The notes below the pieces were generated by a model that saw only the letters and a program-made list of their open reading frames with translations, made no database searches and was not told where the DNA came from. Of a stretch of DNA of 31,020 nt, positions 1-6,843 are shown piece by piece (the first letter of the stretch is position 1; each line of letters starts with the position of its first letter). The stretch covers positions 1-31,020 of the forward strand of contig JAFGKO010000078.1 in NCBI GenBank assembly GCA_016928525.1, in the 5' to 3' direction. Origin of the DNA: Anaerolineales bacterium. GTDB taxonomy: Bacteria; Chloroflexota; Anaerolineae; Anaerolineales; Villigracilaceae. The translations under genes were made by a program, and so were the position numbers.

Positions 1-38
1 CAAATCAGATATTCAACGTACTGTTGTTTGGTAACCAT
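1..38 (-). CDS. Possible transposase N-terminus (partial, runs off left edge)
   Basis: A minus-strand reading frame starts with ATG at 38 and stays open to the window edge, giving only 12 residues, MVTKQQYVEYLI. From memory this start resembles DDE transposases of the IS701-like kind found in Chloroflexota and cyanobacteria. That is recognition of a very short string, not a proven homology. No clear ribosome binding site is visible. A transposase here would fit the AT-rich, accessory look of the first 2.6 kb. The competing reading is a plus-strand frame open from 1 to 156. Confidence 0.33.
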   Translation of the reverse strand, partial: MVTKQQYVEYLI

Positions 39-112
39 GACCACATGGTATCATCTCGTCACTCTAAGCGAAAGTCCTGAAGAGATCAAAAATCCCGGTT
101 CAGGGTCGCAAG

Positions 113-139
113 ACTCAACACATCTAATTTTATTTGAAT
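113..139. repeat. Short imperfect palindrome, copy C
   Basis: ACTCAAC at 113-119 and TTTGAAT at 133-139 flank a 13-base centre. The left arm is identical to copies at 751 and 1432, and the match extends leftwards (G before ACTCAAC, CGC nearby). It lies 75 bases upstream of the possible transposase start. It is the weakest of three copies. Confidence 0.4.
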
Positions 140-157
140 GGGATATTTCTATCTAAC

Positions 158-188
158 AAAAGCACCCTTATAAAACAAGGGTGCTTTT
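158..188. terminator. Intrinsic terminator, probably bidirectional
   Basis: A perfect 12-bp stem (AAAAGCACCCTT at 158-169 with AAGGGTGCTTTT at 177-188) encloses a 7-base loop and has A/T tracts on both sides. It directly follows the stop codon of the minus-strand gene ending at 188, so it most likely ends that transcript. Confidence 0.85.
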
Positions 189-718
189 TAATCTACAGTT
201 TCGTTAGTCGAAGTTATGTGATTCCCGTTTTTCCATAATTCATATTCCCACTCAGAAAATGACTTATCCCCTTTCCGTGCCTCAATCTTATCTATCTTTT
301 CCATATACTTTTGAATACTGTCTATTTTTGTCCAAGCATCATAATCGCCAACTTTTTCAAGAACTGTTCTATCAATTGGACAGTGTGGGGGTTCAGGTAT
401 CCATCCATAACACCATAAAAATTTCAAATATAAATTTATAGCTTTTTGAGCAACGCCGATCCGCATTTCCTCGCCGCGCAAAACGTCGGGGAAATGCTTC
501 GAAAGACTCTGTGCAAATTCTTCTATATTTTTGATATGCTGATCTGGCGAAACAGGCTGTTCATAGACTTTTTCTAGGGCGACTAATTTGCTTCTAAATT
601 CTTGAACAAAAGCACTCTGCCGCTTTTCAGGCGATTTTGATTCATAAACATTAGCACGTTGAAAACTCGAACTTTGTGTATTCGATAGAGCTATTAGCCG
701 TAAAAAATCCTTTTTCAT
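188..718 (-). CDS. Hypothetical protein, 176 aa
   Basis: I do not recognise this protein. It is a soluble, charged, probably helical protein with no signal peptide or membrane segment. The most distinctive stretch lies around residues 90-130 (WCYGWIPEPPHCPIDR, then DYDAWTKID), where two cysteines and several tryptophans cluster. The start is ATG at 718 with only a weak purine-rich upstream stretch. The gene is AT-rich like its two right-hand neighbours and unlike the rest of the window, so horizontal acquisition is likely. A strong terminator follows the stop. A repeated palindrome sits 23 bases upstream of the start. Coding status is supported by length, the terminator and the conserved upstream element, not by homology. 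Confidence 0.7.
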   Translation of the reverse strand: MKKDFLRLIALSNTQSSSFQRANVYESKSPEKRQSAFVQEFRSKLVALEKVYEQPVSPDQHIKNIEEFAQSLSKHFPDVLRGEEMRIGVAQKAINLYLKFLWCYGWIPEPPHCPIDRTVLEKVGDYDAWTKIDSIQKYMEKIDKIEARKGDKSFSEWEYELWKNGNHITSTNETVD

Positions 719-740
719 TTCTTTGAATCTCTCTAACTCA

Positions 741-776
741 GATATGCTGAACTCAACGCGTTAAATCCCTTTGAGT
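741..776. repeat. Short imperfect palindrome, copy A
   Basis: ACTCAAC (751-757) and TTTGAGT (770-776) flank a 12-base centre; the outer six bases of the arms pair perfectly. The 33 bases from 741 match those from 1422 at about 26 positions. It lies just upstream of the 176-aa gene on the minus strand. Confidence 0.6.
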
Positions 777-836
777 TTTGCGTATTGATTGACTAACAAA
801 CACTCAATTGATAAAATAACTTTGCCCTGTCTGGGA

Positions 837-866
837 TGCCCCCCTCATCCCGGATGGGGCAATTTT
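837..866 (+). terminator. GC-rich hairpin, possible terminator
   Basis: TGCCCC (837-842) pairs with GGGGCA (856-861), with a smaller ATC/GAT stem inside, followed by TTTT on the plus strand. It lies downstream of the minus-strand membrane protein gene; the T tract is on the plus side, so its role as a terminator for that gene is uncertain. Confidence 0.35.
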
Positions 867-876
867 ATACTCAAGG

Positions 877-1386
877 TCAAACTTCGATGCTTCTCAAAAT
901 GATTTTTATTTTTTCACGTATTTCATCTGCATACTTTGTTATATTAACAACAGTAACGTTTTCATTTTCCCACTGAAGCATTGGATGTAAATTTGATACA
1001 TCTTCAATCTCTGCTCGCAGCCTTGAATTTCTTTCGACTAGAAGAACTCGAGCTTGAGTTGCATGAAGTGTATCCATAGCACTTTGATAGTCTTTTACTT
1101 GTTCTTCTCTTGTTTTTCCAGAAGGACTACTTGGAATATCTTTTAGCTTTCCCGACAAATCCTTTTTTTTGATTTTTTCAATATCATCAAACACCCAAAG
1201 ACGCTCAGCCTCATCAATTGCGTGATGCAATGCTTGAGCCCACTCAACATAAGCAGCAAGAAGAATCTCACGCCGTGCCTTCTTCATCGTGAAATTGTTG
1301 TTCACAATTGTAGTTACCAAACTACCAACTATGCCTATTACTCCACCAATAATAATTAGCATAAGGTCTGACCATTGTAATTGCAT
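877..1386 (-). CDS. Membrane-anchored hypothetical protein, 169 aa
   Basis: A single hydrophobic segment at about residues 8-28 is followed by a lysine/arginine cluster (KKARRE, near 35-40). This predicts an N-terminal anchor with the remaining ~130 residues in the cytoplasm. The body is charged and probably coiled (residues 45-150). I recognise no domain or catalytic motif. The start ATG at 1386 has GGAG eight bases upstream. The gene lies between two copies of the ACTCAAC palindrome and next to a TIR-like gene on the same strand. Small membrane-anchored proteins often accompany defence effectors, but a functional link here is only inferred from position. Base composition is AT-rich like its neighbours. 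Confidence 0.72.
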   Translation of the reverse strand: MQLQWSDLMLIIIGGVIGIVGSLVTTIVNNNFTMKKARREILLAAYVEWAQALHHAIDEAERLWVFDDIEKIKKKDLSGKLKDIPSSPSGKTREEQVKDYQSAMDTLHATQARVLLVERNSRLRAEIEDVSNLHPMLQWENENVTVVNITKYADEIREKIKIILRSIEV

Positions 1387-1421
1387 GTATCACTCTCCAT
1401 GACCATTTTATCGCATTGTTC

Positions 1422-1458
1422 GATACGCTGGACTCAACACGCCATATCCCCTTGTGGT
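1422..1458. repeat. Short imperfect palindrome, copy B
   Basis: ACTCAAC (1432-1438), a 13-base centre and TTGTGGT (1452-1458). The arm pairing is weaker than in copy A, but the 33-base block from 1422 is clearly related to that from 741. It lies 36 bases upstream of the membrane protein start and downstream of the TIR-like gene. Confidence 0.58.
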
Positions 1459-1497
1459 GGGAAGACAAGCACACCTCACATAATCAAATCCCCTGGT

Positions 1498-2475
1498 TTA
1501 TAATTTTGGAGATACTAATCCAATCCAAGCTATATGTCGCTTACTCGTAGTTGCGTTTCGGTCTGTTCCATCAAAGAAAATTCGCTTTGCATGAAAATGA
1601 CCATTACTACTTGCAATTACAAAATAATGGTACGATTTTTCCTGATAAATATAATTCCCAGATTTATCTCTTGTTTTTGAGATTTGGTCAATATCTGAAG
1701 CATGGACTACTCCATTTTCTATAGATAACAATGGCGCATCCATTACTTGAATGGTCCCATTTGGGTGATGGACTCTTATCCGTATGGCACAGCCTTCAGT
1801 CACAGCATCTTTTAAGCGTTTAATATCTCCCTTAATCTGTTCACCATCTTCATCATGTTCATATAACAACTCATAAGGTGCAAAATTTTGTGCCTTCATC
1901 CCACTTTTCTCTTCCGTACCTTCAATCCTTGATTTTTCAATTTCCTCTAATTCTTCTACCTTCGATATTAGATGTTCGATTAACATTTTTTTAAATTTGG
2001 GCAGACTTTTGTATGATTGGCGATAAACTTTTTTCTCTTTTAAACTATCGCGAAATTCTGTAACCAATCTATATTGTTCTGGATCAACTTCATCATGTTT
2101 AAAACTCCTGTCACTGAAGTAGAACATAATGTCAATATTTTCATCTATTTCTTTCCTATCCAAAGCGTATTCAAATTCCGCTTCTGTTGCTGAATAATAT
2201 TCCTTACCTTTAAATGTAATTGGTTCTCCAAATTTTTTCCACATTATGCCTACAAATATGTCGAATTCACCTATGCTTTTGATAATCACATCCTCTATAG
2301 ATTCTTTCCCCACTCCTGGGACACCATGAGTTTTCCCGCTTAGAAACTTTAGCGGAATAGAATTTGGGCGAATTTTGTTTATTTCTTCAATAGCTTGTTC
2401 AACTACCATCGCATCCTTGTCAACATCACTTGGATGGGCCACAAAGACTTTCCAATATATCCGATTTCCCAACAT
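1498..2475 (-). CDS. TIR/DUF4062-like predicted defence protein, 325 aa
   Basis: The N-terminal ~150 residues match the pattern of the DUF4062/TIR-like domain: a beta-strand then HPSDV after an initial hydrophobic run (VFVAHPSDVDKD), a helix ending in EEIN, a glycine-rich loop, DIFVGIMWKKFGEP, and SATEAEFEYAL. In known families such domains act as NAD-cleaving or signalling modules at the N-terminus of STAND and other immune proteins. A charged helical linker (about residues 155-195) leads to a C-terminal region of ~125 residues with alternating strands that I cannot assign; it could be a sensor. I chose ATG at 2475 because GGAGG lies five bases upstream; an in-frame TTG at 2487 overlaps that ribosome binding site. 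There is no NTPase domain, so it is not a complete STAND protein. The defence role is inferred from the domain and the AT-rich accessory setting. Confidence 0.7.
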   Translation of the reverse strand: MLGNRIYWKVFVAHPSDVDKDAMVVEQAIEEINKIRPNSIPLKFLSGKTHGVPGVGKESIEDVIIKSIGEFDIFVGIMWKKFGEPITFKGKEYYSATEAEFEYALDRKEIDENIDIMFYFSDRSFKHDEVDPEQYRLVTEFRDSLKEKKVYRQSYKSLPKFKKMLIEHLISKVEELEEIEKSRIEGTEEKSGMKAQNFAPYELLYEHDEDGEQIKGDIKRLKDAVTEGCAIRIRVHHPNGTIQVMDAPLLSIENGVVHASDIDQISKTRDKSGNYIYQEKSYHYFVIASSNGHFHAKRIFFDGTDRNATTSKRHIAWIGLVSPKL

Positions 2476-2563
2476 ATTATCCTCCAAAATAAGTGAAACA
2501 AATCAATCAAAGCATATGTTCCACTAAAATTAGTATAGTCAATTTGTTACGGAGAATCAATCT

Positions 2564-2701
2564 ATGAAAAAAGCCCAACTGTTTGGAAAATTATTGCCAA
2601 CGCACCCTGATATTTTGCCTATCTTGGATGAAATCAGAGAGAAGTACAAAATTTCTGAAATATCCCCAACTCAAACCGGGATTTTTGTCAGTAATAGGTA
2701 A
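2564..2701 (+). pseudogene. Truncated gene start, 45 codons
   Basis: An ATG at 2564 with GGAG nine bases upstream opens a 45-codon frame. It begins like a genuine cytosolic protein (KLLPTHPDILPILDEIREKY, residues 9-28) and then runs into the last 31 bases of the opposite-strand phosphate transporter gene and stops. The credible part ends near codon 35, at the point where base composition changes. The simplest reading is the 5' remnant of a gene cut by a recombination event at the island edge. A real 45-aa protein cannot be excluded. Confidence 0.4.
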
Positions 2702-3657
2702 ATACCCGCCGATAATAGGGCAGTCGCCGGGATGGTAACCATCCAGGCCGTAATAATATCCCCTGCCACGCTCCAGCGCACTTTCCCAAAACGTTCGGCA
2801 GAGCCTACGCCGATGATAGAGGAACTCACCACCTGTGTGGTGCTGACCGGTCCACCGAATAGCGAAGCCGCCAGGATCACAATCCCCGATGTCAGTTGTG
2901 AAGTAAAACTATGCACCGGGCGGATTTTATAGAACTTGCCTCCCAACGTGCGGATCAAGCGCCAGCCGCCCAGGCTGGTTCCTAATGCAATCGCGCCCGC
3001 GCTGGCAGCAATCACCCACAGCGGAACTTTAAATTCCGGCAAAACGCCGCCGATCACCAGGCTGAGGGTAATAATCCCCATCGTCTTCTGCGCATCGTTG
3101 GTGCCGTGACTGAATGCCATTCCCAGCGCGGTGACGAACTGGGCGCGCTTGAAAAATTCATTGATTCCAGGGGGTGCCCCGCGCACCAAAAAGAAAACGA
3201 AACGCATGAGAATGAAGCCAAGGATAAATCCAATCAATGGAGAGGCAAAAAGGGCAACCAACACTTTCTCAAGCCCACCCAACTTGATTGCGCCAAAGCC
3301 CGCTCCCACCGCCACGGAACCAATCAACCCGCCTATCAGTGCATGAGATGAACTGCTAGGCAGCCCCAAAAACCAGGTCAACAAATTCCAGAGAACTGCA
3401 CTGATCAAACAGGCTGTAAGCACATGCAAGGTCAACGCACTGGAAAGCGCAACTTCATCGCCGATCGTTTTTGCCACAGCCACCCCGAAAAGGAACGGGC
3501 CTAAAAACTCAGCGACAGCCGTCATCGTCAGCGCGGCACGCGGGCTGAAGGCGCGTGAGGAGATCATGGTTGCAACGATGTTGCTGGAATCATGCACGCC
3601 ATTCAGGAAATCGAACAGCAAAGCCAATGCAATGACTATAATCAGTTCAACAGGCAT
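2671..3657 (-). CDS. pit: Inorganic phosphate transporter, PiT family
   Basis: This integral membrane protein of 328 residues imports phosphate with a cation. The two halves of the PiT signature are visible: NGVHDSSNIVATMISSRA near residue 20 and FSHGTNDAQKTMGII near residue 185, each with the conserved N-G/T-x-x-D/N-D-type pattern. About ten hydrophobic segments are present. The length is typical for short bacterial and archaeal PiT proteins. The gene starts five bases after the stop of the upstream DUF47 gene, the usual two-gene arrangement. Its last 31 bases overlap an opposite-strand ORF remnant, marking the edge of the AT-rich region. Function is confident from the family; the coupling ion (H+ or Na+) cannot be told. 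Confidence 0.93.
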   Translation of the reverse strand: MPVELIIVIALALLFDFLNGVHDSSNIVATMISSRAFSPRAALTMTAVAEFLGPFLFGVAVAKTIGDEVALSSALTLHVLTACLISAVLWNLLTWFLGLPSSSSHALIGGLIGSVAVGAGFGAIKLGGLEKVLVALFASPLIGFILGFILMRFVFFLVRGAPPGINEFFKRAQFVTALGMAFSHGTNDAQKTMGIITLSLVIGGVLPEFKVPLWVIAASAGAIALGTSLGGWRLIRTLGGKFYKIRPVHSFTSQLTSGIVILAASLFGGPVSTTQVVSSSIIGVGSAERFGKVRWSVAGDIITAWMVTIPATALLSAGIYLLLTKIPV

Positions 3658-3662
3658 CAGTC

Positions 3663-4283
3663 TTAAGTTTTCTTGACCACGATATCGGAGATGACGTTGG
3701 CAGCCTCATCCCCGCGATCAGCCGCATTGCTCAAGTGGCGATACACTTCGCGCTTCTTGAGCATTTCAACGATGTGTTCGACATCGGTCGCGCTATCAAA
3801 CAAGTCGGCAATTGCCTCACGATAGACCGCCTCAACGCGGTTCTCCAAGGCCTTGGCACGCTGGGCATGGTCGATGGCTACACCAGGGTGTTTTCGCAGG
3901 CGCTGCATGGCGAGGTAAATTTCATAAGTTGCATCTTTGAGCAGTGACGCGATGCGTATCATATAAGGCGTCGGCTCAACATCAAGCACTGCCATTTCAT
4001 ACACGGTTGTATGAGCATAATCCAGCACGTCATCGATCGAGCGCGACAGCGCAAAAATATCCTCCCGGTCAAAAGGCGTGACAAAGGTGCGGTTAAGCTC
4101 ATCGATCAAGATACGCCGCACTTCATCCGCTTCCTTCTCTTTGAGCGTAAGCTGCTCGGCCAAATCCGGATTGGGGTTGGCAAGATATTTTTCTAAGAGT
4201 TGCAAACCCTCATACGTTCTTTCCGCCTGTTGCTCGATCAGGTTGTGGAAAATTTCTTCGCGTTTTTTGAAAAATCCAAACAT
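3663..4283 (-). CDS. DUF47 / PhoU-like phosphate transport regulator
   Basis: A 206-residue all-helical cytosolic protein with the DUF47 (PhoU-like) pattern, including the N-terminal FFKKREEIFHNLIEQQAE, the central DREDIFALSRSIDDVLDYAHTT (positions about 75-95) and the C-terminal LKKREVYRHLSNAADRGDEAANVI. Members of this family are almost always encoded with a PiT transporter and are thought to control its activity, much as PhoU does for Pst. Here it is the first gene of the pair, with AAAGGG before its ATG and five bases between its stop and pit. The family assignment is firm; the regulatory mechanism is not established. Confidence 0.92.
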   Translation of the reverse strand: MFGFFKKREEIFHNLIEQQAERTYEGLQLLEKYLANPNPDLAEQLTLKEKEADEVRRILIDELNRTFVTPFDREDIFALSRSIDDVLDYAHTTVYEMAVLDVEPTPYMIRIASLLKDATYEIYLAMQRLRKHPGVAIDHAQRAKALENRVEAVYREAIADLFDSATDVEHIVEMLKKREVYRHLSNAADRGDEAANVISDIVVKKT

Positions 4284-4332
4284 AGAACCCTTTCTATCAA
4301 AACTGGGAGGTAATCATATCATAAGAGAGCAA

Positions 4333-4355
4333 AACGCCCTCTACTTGAGGGCGTT
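4333..4355 (-). terminator. Hairpin, probable terminator
   Basis: AACGCCCTC (4333-4341) and GAGGGCGTT (4347-4355) form a perfect 9-bp stem with a 5-base loop, followed on the minus strand by TTTTG. It lies after the tRNA-His region and before the DUF47 gene, insulating the two. Confidence 0.65.
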
Positions 4356-4359
4356 GGCT

Positions 4360-4389
4360 GGCATCTGATGGGGTTGAATCCATAGCATC
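4360..4389 (-). pseudogene. Decayed 3' end of tRNA-His
   Basis: On the minus strand these ~30 bases align with the T-arm and 3' acceptor strand of the intact tRNA-His at 4448-4520 (shared blocks include TTCAA, CCCCATCAG and GATG), at roughly 80% identity with one base lost in the T loop. Similarity ends at the anticodon arm. It is not a functional tRNA. It may be an attachment-site scar of an integrated element or the remnant of a tandem tRNA copy. Confidence 0.5.
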
Positions 4390-4412
4390 CCTCGATGGGA
4401 CAATAACACATA

Positions 4413-4438
4413 TAAAAGCCTCCCCTGGTTGGGGAGAC
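4413..4438 (-). terminator. Intrinsic terminator after tRNA-His
   Basis: On the minus strand CTCCCC and GGGGAG form the core of a stem around AACCA (4420-4436) followed by CTTTTAT. It lies ten bases after the tRNA-His 3' end and probably ends the hisS-tRNA transcript. Confidence 0.75.
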
Positions 4439-4447
4439 TAGACTAAG

Positions 4448-4520
4448 GGTGCCTGATGGGGCTTGAACCCACAACATCCACATCCACAGTGTGGCGCTCT
4501 GCCATTGAGCTACAGGCACC
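4448..4520 (-). tRNA. tRNA-His (anticodon GTG)
   Basis: The full cloverleaf can be drawn: acceptor GTGCCTG/CAGGCAC, D-stem GCTC/GAGC, anticodon stem CCACA/TGTGG around loop CTGTGGA with anticodon GTG, and T-stem GTGGG/CCCAT around TTCAAGC. It carries the hallmark extra G at position -1 (4520) opposite C73 (4448). CCA is not encoded. It lies 24 bases after the hisS stop on the same strand. Confidence 0.96.
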
Positions 4521-4544
4521 ATGTCGAGCGGGCGGATTATACCA

Positions 4545-5831
4545 TCAGCTTTTTATGCTCGCAAGGATGCCACGGACGACTTCCACAGCCGCCTCTTGCA
4601 GGACCACGTTCTGTTCACCATTTAGCAGGTTCTTAACCGTTACCTGGCCTTTTTCTGCCTCATCAGGCCCCAGCACGAGCGTGACCTTGGCACCGATGCG
4701 GTCGGCGTATTTGAACTGCCTGCCCAGTTTGGTCGCCTCGGGATAGACCACCACTTTCAAACCTGCCTCGCGCAATTTAGTCGCCAAGCCAAGCGAAGCC
4801 AGTTGACGTTCCGCATCGAACACGGTCACCAACACAGGCGCAGGATGGACGGCCAGGTTTTTGGGAAGCAGACCATATTTTTCAAGCAGCAAAGTGATGA
4901 CCACATCACCCATTGCAAAACCGACCGCGGGAATTTGATCGCCGCCCACGTCAGCCGTCAGGTTATCGTAACGCCCACCGCCCAGGATGGAGCGACGGAT
5001 CTCGCCACCCACCTCCCAGGCTTCAAAAACCGTGCCAGTGTAATACAGCAATCCGCGCACAATCGAGGCGTCGAACTGCACGAAATGACTCAGGCCCAGG
5101 GCATCAATCGCCCGGTAGAAACGCACCTGCTGTGGCGATTGCTTCCACAGATCCTTATCATCCAGCATGGCCTTCAAATTTTGAAGCTGCGCTTCAGACA
5201 GGCCGAGTTCTATCCCGTAGGCCTCCCAGGCCTCGGGCGAGAGCTTCCCGCGCCGGTCGATCCAGGAGGAGACCACCGGGCGCATATCCTTCCCGATGCC
5301 GAACCTGTCAAACTGGGCATCCATCAGGCGGCGGTCATTGACCAGGATCATGACCTCGTTCGGGGTCAGCCCGACGCGCTGGAAAAAGGTCGCCAGCACG
5401 GCCACGTTCTCGGCATCGGCTTCGGGTGTGTCCGGGCCGAGCATGTCCACATTCCACTGGAAGAACTCGCGCGTGCGCCCTTTCTGTGGGCGCTCATAGC
5501 GCCAGAAAGGGCCCCATGACCACCAGCGCAGCGGGAAGGTCAATTCCTGTTGTTTTTGTGCTATCACCCTTGCAAGAGACGCGGTTAACTCAGGGCGCAG
5601 GGCGATCTCGTCCCCGCCGCGATCCTTAAATACATAAGACTGCTCCTTGACCAATTCTTCTCCCAATTTGGCGGCATACAAGTCGAGGGTCTCAAGAAGA
5701 GGCGCTTCCCACTCCTGGTATCCAAAAGATTCGGCTACTTCCCTGACAGTCTGGTATAGCCAGGAGCGGACCGCCATCTGTTCCGGGTAAAAATCGCGCG
5801 TGCCTTTGACGGGTGGTATGACGTTTTTCAT
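4545..5831 (-). CDS. hisS: Histidyl-tRNA synthetase
   Basis: This class II aminoacyl-tRNA synthetase charges tRNA-His. Class II motifs are visible after the start: VKGTRDFYPE near residue 8, ALRPELTASLAR (motif 2 entry, ~80-92), the FRYERPQKGRTREFFQ-type motif 2 loop, LVRGLLYYTGTVFE-like sequence around 270, and GGGRYDNL (~300) with GFAMG; a C-terminal anticodon-binding domain fills residues ~335-428. At 428 residues it has the usual length. I placed the start at ATG 5831 because the protein then begins just before the conserved VKGTRDF; in-frame starts further upstream would run into an intergenic repeat. The cognate tRNA-His lies 24 bases downstream on the same strand, before a terminator, so both may share a transcript. 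Confidence 0.95.
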   Translation of the reverse strand: MKNVIPPVKGTRDFYPEQMAVRSWLYQTVREVAESFGYQEWEAPLLETLDLYAAKLGEELVKEQSYVFKDRGGDEIALRPELTASLARVIAQKQQELTFPLRWWSWGPFWRYERPQKGRTREFFQWNVDMLGPDTPEADAENVAVLATFFQRVGLTPNEVMILVNDRRLMDAQFDRFGIGKDMRPVVSSWIDRRGKLSPEAWEAYGIELGLSEAQLQNLKAMLDDKDLWKQSPQQVRFYRAIDALGLSHFVQFDASIVRGLLYYTGTVFEAWEVGGEIRRSILGGGRYDNLTADVGGDQIPAVGFAMGDVVITLLLEKYGLLPKNLAVHPAPVLVTVFDAERQLASLGLATKLREAGLKVVVYPEATKLGRQFKYADRIGAKVTLVLGPDEAEKGQVTVKNLLNGEQNVVLQEAAVEVVRGILASIKS

Positions 5832-5900
5832 GAATGTATTCCGATCAAGATGTAATTTGTTGGGCGTCATTTTAGCACAAGATATGGCTCGTTGCCGAAT

Positions 5901-5954
5901 CCGGAGTGAGGATTTTAGTTCGCTGGTTTCAAGCAGACTGAAGTCTGCACTCCG
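5901..5954. repeat. REP-like palindromic intergenic element
   Basis: Arms around CGGAGTG (5902-5908) and CACTCCG (5948-5954) enclose an inner hairpin GCAGA-CTGAAG-TCTGC (5933-5948). Elements of this look recur between genes in many Chloroflexota, from memory. It lies between hisS and the divergent methyltransferase gene. A search of the host genome for the inner hairpin would show whether it is dispersed. Confidence 0.5.
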
Positions 5955-5965
5955 AACAGCGTATC

Positions 5966-6008
5966 TCAAAATTCATCCCTTGAATTTTGAGTTTCCAGGG
6001 GCTATAAT
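5966..6008 (+). promoter_or_regulatory. Promoter with overlapping dyad for methyltransferase/PIG-L pair
   Basis: TTGAAT (5980-5985), a 17-base spacer and TATAAT (6003-6008) form a good sigma-70 promoter; the gene starts 31 bases further on. A perfect 10-bp inverted repeat, TCAAAATTCA/TGAATTTTGA (5966-5990, loop of five), covers the -35 box and may be an operator. Confidence 0.6.
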
Positions 6009-6039
6009 TCCCCCATTCCGCACAGGAGCGAGACACATT

Positions 6040-6843
6040 ATGGAAATCAATTATCAGGAAACCAGCAAAGATCTTTTGAAACGAATCGACATCCATGAGA
6101 AGTATGGCGCCCGCAACATCGATGAATGGAACATGGAAGTGTTGCAACCTAAACCAAATTTCAAAATTTTGGATGTAGGCTGTGGTGCAGGCAAGCAATG
6201 CTTCTTGTTTAGTGATTACACGAAAAGGCAGGCTTCCATTGTCGGGGGTGATTTTTCGGAGGAATTGCTCGACAAGGCTCGCATAAAGCAGGCCGAACGT
6301 GGAGACCAGAATATTACCTTTCAATTCCTGGACTTCAACAAATCCTTCGCGTTTGAAGATAACACCTTTGACCTGCTCTCTTCGGCTTTCGCCATCTATT
6401 ACGCCTCGAACCTGGATTTTACTTTTGGTGAGGCGCACAGAGTACTCAAACCAGGCGGACGGCTGTTCGTGACTGGCCCGCTGCCAGAGAACAAGAAGAT
6501 GTTCTACGACATCATCCAGGATGCGACCAACAAATCCATCCCACCCATGCCTGGCTCCAGCCGCTTCAAGGGTGAAATATTCCAGACCATCGAGAGAATT
6601 TTCTCGAAGACTGAACTGCTGGCTTTTGAAAATCCACTAACCTTCCCAGAAGTTCAACCGTTCGTTGATTACGTGCGCGCTTCGCTCTCAGAGGATCGCA
6701 AGCTGTGGACCTCGATGTTCAATGGCAAGGAAGAATACGAAGCCCTGATCGCTGAAATCGAGAAGGTGGCAAACCGTTGGTTCGAACGCGACGGCAAATT
6801 GGTGATGACCAAAGTTGTCGGCGGGATATTGGCAACAAAATGA
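6040..6843 (+). CDS. Class I SAM-dependent methyltransferase
   Basis: A 267-residue cytosolic methyltransferase of the Methyltransf_11/25 kind. The SAM-binding motif I is clear (KILDVGCGAGKQ, near residue 43), followed by the acidic motif II (GGDFSEELLDKA), motif III region FDLLSSAFAIYY and the post-motif LKPGGRLFVTGP. The substrate cannot be read from the sequence. The start ATG at 6040 follows AGGAG by 11 bases and a good promoter; longer readings begin inside the opposite hisS gene. The stop overlaps the start of the next gene (ATGA), so both are translationally coupled. The partner is a PIG-L deacetylase, suggesting joint modification of a sugar-containing small molecule or glycan, which is inference. 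Confidence 0.85.
   Translation: MEINYQETSKDLLKRIDIHEKYGARNIDEWNMEVLQPKPNFKILDVGCGAGKQCFLFSDYTKRQASIVGGDFSEELLDKARIKQAERGDQNITFQFLDFNKSFAFEDNTFDLLSSAFAIYYASNLDFTFGEAHRVLKPGGRLFVTGPLPENKKMFYDIIQDATNKSIPPMPGSSRFKGEIFQTIERIFSKTELLAFENPLTFPEVQPFVDYVRASLSEDRKLWTSMFNGKEEYEALIAEIEKVANRWFERDGKLVMTKVVGGILATK

Noticed and set aside
1..156. Plus-strand frame open from the left edge to a TAA at 154, just before a terminator
   Set aside because: It has unremarkable composition, matches nothing I know, and competes with the minus-strand MVTKQQYVEYLI start. Fifty-one open codons can occur by chance. It remains possible.
113..1458. True integron attC sites
   Set aside because: The core GTTGAGT fits GTTRRRY, but a matching inverse core at the 50-130-base distance needed for attC is not found; the only partner is 12-13 bases away, and no integrase is visible.
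4319..4522. 67-codon minus-strand ORF
   Set aside because: It is a reading through the tRNA-His gene, its remnant and terminators.
4803..5519. 238-codon plus-strand ORF
   Set aside because: It is an antisense shadow of hisS with unlikely composition (rich in His, Arg, Gln) and no upstream signals.
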